Source: Aliirhizobium wenxiniae
GTDB taxonomy: Bacteria; Pseudomonadota; Alphaproteobacteria; Rhizobiales; Rhizobiaceae
Direction of reading: 5' to 3'
Length of the DNA stretch: 64,000 bases
Assembly (NCBI RefSeq): GCF_014201355.1
Contig: NZ_JACHEG010000002.1
Span: 372,001-436,000 of the forward strand
Positions 61,116-64,000 of this stretch are shown here, piece by piece. Every line of letters starts with the position of its first letter. Position 1 is the stretch's first letter. The translations under genes were made by a program, and so were the position numbers. The notes beneath the pieces were generated by a model. The model ran no database searches. It was not told the DNA's origin and was given only the letters and a program-made list of their open reading frames with translations.

Positions 61116-62510
61116 ATGAATTCCTCAGACATTGCGCTTCTAGCGACCGCGCTCGGCAGCGTGATTTTCCTCGTTGTGCTGATCGTATCGCGCATCCGGC
61201 TGCATCCGCTTCTGGCGCTGATCATCACCTCCATCGGCGTCGGGCTCGTCACCGGCATGCCGGGCGAAAAGCTGATCAAGTCGATCGAGGCGGGTGCCGG
61301 CCACACGCTCGGCGCTGTCGGCCTCGTCGTTGCGCTCGGCGCCATGCTCGGCCGTATCCTTGCCGCCGGCGGCGTGACGGAGAGCATTGCCAATCTCATC
61401 ATCACCAGGACATCCATCCGCATGCTGCCCTGGGCCATGGCGGGTGCCGCCTTCATCATCGGCATTCCGATGTTTTTCGAAGTCGGTCTCGTCGTGCTCC
61501 TGCCATTGATCTTTAGCGTTGCGCGCAAGCTCGACGAGACGGGGAGCATCAAGGGCTCTGCCTATGTCTATGTCGGTGTCCCGGTCATTGCAGCGCTTGC
61601 CTCGATGCACGGCATGGTGCCGCCGCATCCCGGCCCCCTGACGGCAATCGCCTCACTCAACGCCAATATCGGCGCGACCATGCTTTACGGTTTCATCGCC
61701 GCCATTCCGGCGATCATCCTCGGCGGACCGGTCTATGGCGCGATCGTCACCCCACGCCTCAAGGTCAAGCCGGATCAGGCTCTTATCGACCAGTTCTCAC
61801 AGGACGCCTCGGAGGGCGCATCGACCGGCAAGGCGCCGCCCAGCCTCGGCCTCAGCCTTTTGACGGCGCTTCTACCGGCGCTTCTGATGCTCTGTCATGC
61901 CGTTGCGGAACTGGTCCTGCCAAAGGGTTCGGCACTGCTGTCGATCACCGACTTCCTCGGCGATCCGGGTATCGCCATGCTGGTCGGCGTGCTGTTTGCA
62001 GCCTGGACCCTGGTCATCGGTCGCGGCGGAAACAGCGAGCTTCTGCGCACGCAGCTTTCGGCCAGCGTCAAGCCGATCGCCAACGTCCTTTTGATCATCG
62101 CCGGCGGCGGGGCCTTCCAGCATGTTCTGGGAGATGCCAAGGTCGGGGATGCGATCATGCATCTGAGCCAGCAGTTCTCGCTCTCGCCGCTGCTTCTCGG
62201 CTGGATCATCTCGATGCTGCTCTCGGTCTCGACCGGTTCCGCCACGGTCGGCATCGTCGGTGCATCGGGACTGCTCGCACCGCTCGTCGGACATGACCCG
62301 TCGCTCAACGCCTCGCTTCTGGCACTCTCGGTCGGCTGCGGCTCGTTGTTCTTCAACTATGCCAACCATGCCGGTTTCTGGCTGGTGAAGGAATCCTTCG
62401 GCATGACGATGGGCGAAGCAACGGCAACCATCTCGATCATCCAGTCGATCGTCTCGGTCGTCGGGCTGGTGATGGTGCTGCTGATGAACCTGGCGCCGCC
62501 GCTGGTGTGA
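61116..62510 (+). CDS. GntP family gluconate/H+ symporter
   Basis: A 464-residue permease with 12-14 helices of the GntP family, taking up gluconate or related sugar acids such as idonate or D-serine. Motifs include H-P-L-L-A-L-I-I-T-S near the start, G-M-P-G-E-K-L-I, M-F-F-E-V-G-L-V-V-L-L-P and H-G-M-V-P-P-H-P-G-P near residue 170. No sugar-acid dehydratase or kinase lies next to it. It sits alone between glnE and a sensor kinase, followed immediately by a RIME-like element, so it may be a later arrival in this otherwise conserved neighbourhood. Confidence 0.93.
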   Translation: MNSSDIALLATALGSVIFLVVLIVSRIRLHPLLALIITSIGVGLVTGMPGEKLIKSIEAGAGHTLGAVGLVVALGAMLGRILAAGGVTESIANLIITRTSIRMLPWAMAGAAFIIGIPMFFEVGLVVLLPLIFSVARKLDETGSIKGSAYVYVGVPVIAALASMHGMVPPHPGPLTAIASLNANIGATMLYGFIAAIPAIILGGPVYGAIVTPRLKVKPDQALIDQFSQDASEGASTGKAPPSLGLSLLTALLPALLMLCHAVAELVLPKGSALLSITDFLGDPGIAMLVGVLFAAWTLVIGRGGNSELLRTQLSASVKPIANVLLIIAGGGAFQHVLGDAKVGDAIMHLSQQFSLSPLLLGWIISMLLSVSTGSATVGIVGASGLLAPLVGHDPSLNASLLALSVGCGSLFFNYANHAGFWLVKESFGMTMGEATATISIIQSIVSVVGLVMVLLMNLAPPLV

Positions 62511-62529
62511 AGCAGCGGATACCTGTCTG

Positions 62530-62660
62530 TCCCGCCAGCCCCTCATCCGGCTGCCACCACCTTCTCCCCGCTCGCGGGGAGAAGGACACAAACCTCAAGG
62601 TCTCGGACCTCTCAAGCGTTAAGCAAGGCCGAGCGCAGCAAGCTGCGCTCCGGGTAAGAG
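62530..62660. repeat. RIME-like intergenic mosaic element
   Basis: CCTTCTCCCCG/CGGGGAGAAGG (62560-62585) is a perfect 11-base palindrome arm pair with CTCG loop, preceded by CCCCTCATCCGGCTGCC. A second stem AGGTC/GACCT (62598-62610) and a third GAGCGCAGC/GCTGCGCTC (62631-62650) follow. Arrangement and sequence resemble Rhizobium intergenic mosaic elements and the copy at 7711-7841. It fills the gap between two convergent genes and could end both transcripts. Confidence 0.75.
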
Positions 62661-62671
62661 GCAGCCTCACC

Positions 62672-64000
62672 TCACCCCTTTACAACCGGAAACACCATCG
62701 TCACGGTCAGGCCTGGAGCCTCGGTCTCCGTCTCGTCGGTTGCGGAAAGCTCCAGCTTTCCGCCATGCAGCTCCATCACCGCTTCCACCAGCGACAGACC
62801 AAGACCCGTACCGGGTTTCGAGCGGCTGGCATCAAGCCGGAAGAAGCGCTTCGTCACCTCGCCACGTTTGTCGGCCGGCACGCCCGGGCCGTTGTCGCAA
62901 ACCGAAAGCCTCACCTCGTCGGCCGCAGACGTCAGCTTGACCTGGATGATCGGAGACTGACTGCCTTCGCTTGCATATTTGATCGCGTTGTCGAGCAGGT
63001 TGAAGATCGCCTGACCGATCAGTTCGCGATTGCCGTTGACGGCAATACCCTGATCGATCTCGGTGGTCAGTGTTATGCCCGCCTCTTCCGCAACCGGCTC
63101 GTAAAGCTCGGCGCTGTCGGCGGAAACGGCAGAGAGATCGACGCTCGACATTTCCGCCGCGATCGATCCCGCCTCGACGCGGGAGATCATCAGCAGCGCG
63201 TTGAAGGTGCGGATCAACTGATCGGATTCTGCGATGATGCCTTCGAGCGCGGCCCTGCGCGCATCCTCATCATCCTCGCCCAGAGCGTCAGCCGCCTTGT
63301 TGCGCAGCCGTGTCAGCGGTGTTTTCAGGTCATGGGCGATATTGTCGGAAACCTGCCGCAGGCCTTCGTTCAGCTTCTCGATCCGGCCCAGCATGGCGTT
63401 GAGCGATCCCGACATTCTATCGAACTCGTCACCGGAGCGGCCGACGGGAAGTCTCTGAGAGAGATCGCCCGCCATGATCTTCTGGCTTGCAGCCGACATC
63501 CGGTCGATGCGCTTCAGCGCATTGCGGCCGATACCGAACCAGATGACCAGTGCGCCAAGCCCCATGATCGCCAGCGCCACCATCAGCGCCTGCCGCACGA
63601 TATAACGGAAGCGGCTGGGGTCACCCAGATCGCGTCCGATCATCACGCGCAAGCCGTTGTCGACGCGCAGTACATTGGCGATGGCGAGATGTTTGCGCGA
63701 ACCGCCGATCTCGGCATAGGGCTCGTAGGAAAAGGGCATGTTCGTCCAGCCTTCCTGGTCGAGCACGCCAGGCTGGACGGAAGAGACGTTGCCGGCCAGC
63801 ATCTCGCCGTTCGGTCCGGCGATGACATAGAGATTTGCACCTGGCTGGCGCGCGCGCCGCTCCATGATGCGCAGCAAGAGGTTGACGCCGCCGCGCTCAT
63901 AGGCGCGCTGGATATCGGCCACTTCCTCGGTAATCGTCTGGCGCGTCTGCTGCACCAGCGTCTTTTCGGAAAGAGCGGTCACATAGATGACGAGAAACCC
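62672..64000 (-). CDS. HAMP-domain sensor histidine kinase (5' end outside window)
   Basis: The frame runs through the right edge; the last bases read G-F-L-V-I-Y-V-T-A-L-S-E-K, the end of a first transmembrane helix. A periplasmic domain (about 130 residues) follows, then a second helix, HAMP domain with R-I-D-R-M-S-A-A-S-Q-K-I-M-A-G-D-L, a HisKA box D-N-I-A-H-D-L-K-T-P-L-T-R, and the ATPase domain with N-L-L-D-N-A-I-K-Y and G-T-G-L-G-L-S. The partner response regulator is probably just beyond the edge. In several rhizobia this kinase lies beside glnE. Confidence 0.9.
   Translation of the reverse strand, partial: GFLVIYVTALSEKTLVQQTRQTITEEVADIQRAYERGGVNLLLRIMERRARQPGANLYVIAGPNGEMLAGNVSSVQPGVLDQEGWTNMPFSYEPYAEIGGSRKHLAIANVLRVDNGLRVMIGRDLGDPSRFRYIVRQALMVALAIMGLGALVIWFGIGRNALKRIDRMSAASQKIMAGDLSQRLPVGRSGDEFDRMSGSLNAMLGRIEKLNEGLRQVSDNIAHDLKTPLTRLRNKAADALGEDDEDARRAALEGIIAESDQLIRTFNALLMISRVEAGSIAAEMSSVDLSAVSADSAELYEPVAEEAGITLTTEIDQGIAVNGNRELIGQAIFNLLDNAIKYASEGSQSPIIQVKLTSAADEVRLSVCDNGPGVPADKRGEVTKRFFRLDASRSKPGTGLGLSLVEAVMELHGGKLELSATDETETEAPGLTVTMVFPVVKG

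Noticed and set aside
1..64000. CRISPR array or prophage
   Set aside because: No regularly spaced repeats, Cas genes or phage structural genes are visible.

Overview
The window is a 64 kb stretch of chromosome from an alphaproteobacterium of the order Hyphomicrobiales, most likely family Rhizobiaceae (Rhizobium/Agrobacterium/Neorhizobium type). This rests on a RopA-type porin family carrying the [30 protein letters not shown] signature, a single bifunctional Rsh next to rpoZ, the smpB-dapA pair, glnE beside PAS/HAMP sensor kinases, RIME-like intergenic mosaic palindromes, and high-GC codon use. No rRNA, CRISPR array, prophage or intact insertion sequence is visible. The only tRNA gene is tRNA-Ser(GCU).

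Layout. 1-1.5 kb: the tail of an SGNH-like hydrolase and an OpgC-like membrane acyltransferase. 1.6-11.7 kb: core genes, namely rsh (ppGpp), rpoZ, a NYN/LabA nuclease-like protein, ada, a flippase-like membrane protein, smpB, dapA and a soluble lytic transglycosylase. 11.8-15.7 kb: three tandem RopA-type porin genes, each with its own near-identical terminator. 16.1-25.7 kb: tRNA-Ser, an HpcH/HpaI aldolase, a ferredoxin-reductase-like flavoprotein, PilZ-like and sunset-like small proteins, a HisC-like aminotransferase, a Tat-signal SDR divergent from an HxlR regulator, Sel1 and DUF2147 proteins, AMP nucleosidase and a decayed vapBC module that keeps a 14-bp-arm operator palindrome. 25.7-29.4 kb: a flippase-like protein divergent from a polyprenyl-phosphate glycosyltransferase (GT2) and an ArnT/Rgt-type GT39 transferase, suggesting lipid-linked sugar decoration of the envelope. 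29.4-32.2 kb: a divergent class III aminotransferase and glutamine-synthetase-like gene, a probable polyamine catabolism pair. 32.4-41.2 kb: diguanylate cyclase, MscS channel, diacylglycerol-kinase-like lipid kinase, MFS exporter, quinone-reductase-like dehydrogenase, a DoxX gene broken by an amber codon, an L,D-transpeptidase lipoprotein and an exported pentapeptide-repeat protein. 41.4-50.8 kb: ETF-ubiquinone oxidoreductase, an SDR lacking the YxxxK motif, a stand-alone DnaB-like ATPase, a class D beta-lactamase, a disordered acidic protein, a lower-GC aminoglycoside-phosphotransferase-like gene, a YegD-type Hsp70 and a uracil-DNA glycosylase. 50.9-64 kb: two small ORFs, an EamA transporter, pepN, a DivJ/PleC-like PAS kinase, glnE, a GntP-family permease and a partial HAMP sensor kinase.

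Functional themes are nutrient and stress control (rsh, rpoZ, glnE, amn, kinases), envelope structure (porins, transglycosylase, L,D-transpeptidase, GTs, flippase-like proteins, MscS, acyltransferase) and scattered accessory genes. I do not see one clearly undescribed multigene system. The strongest leads are the Tat-signal SDR/HxlR pair, the flippase-like/GT2/GT39 locus, the two-gene micro-operon at 50,956-51,312, the stand-alone DnaB-like ATPase and the foreign-looking phosphotransferase gene.
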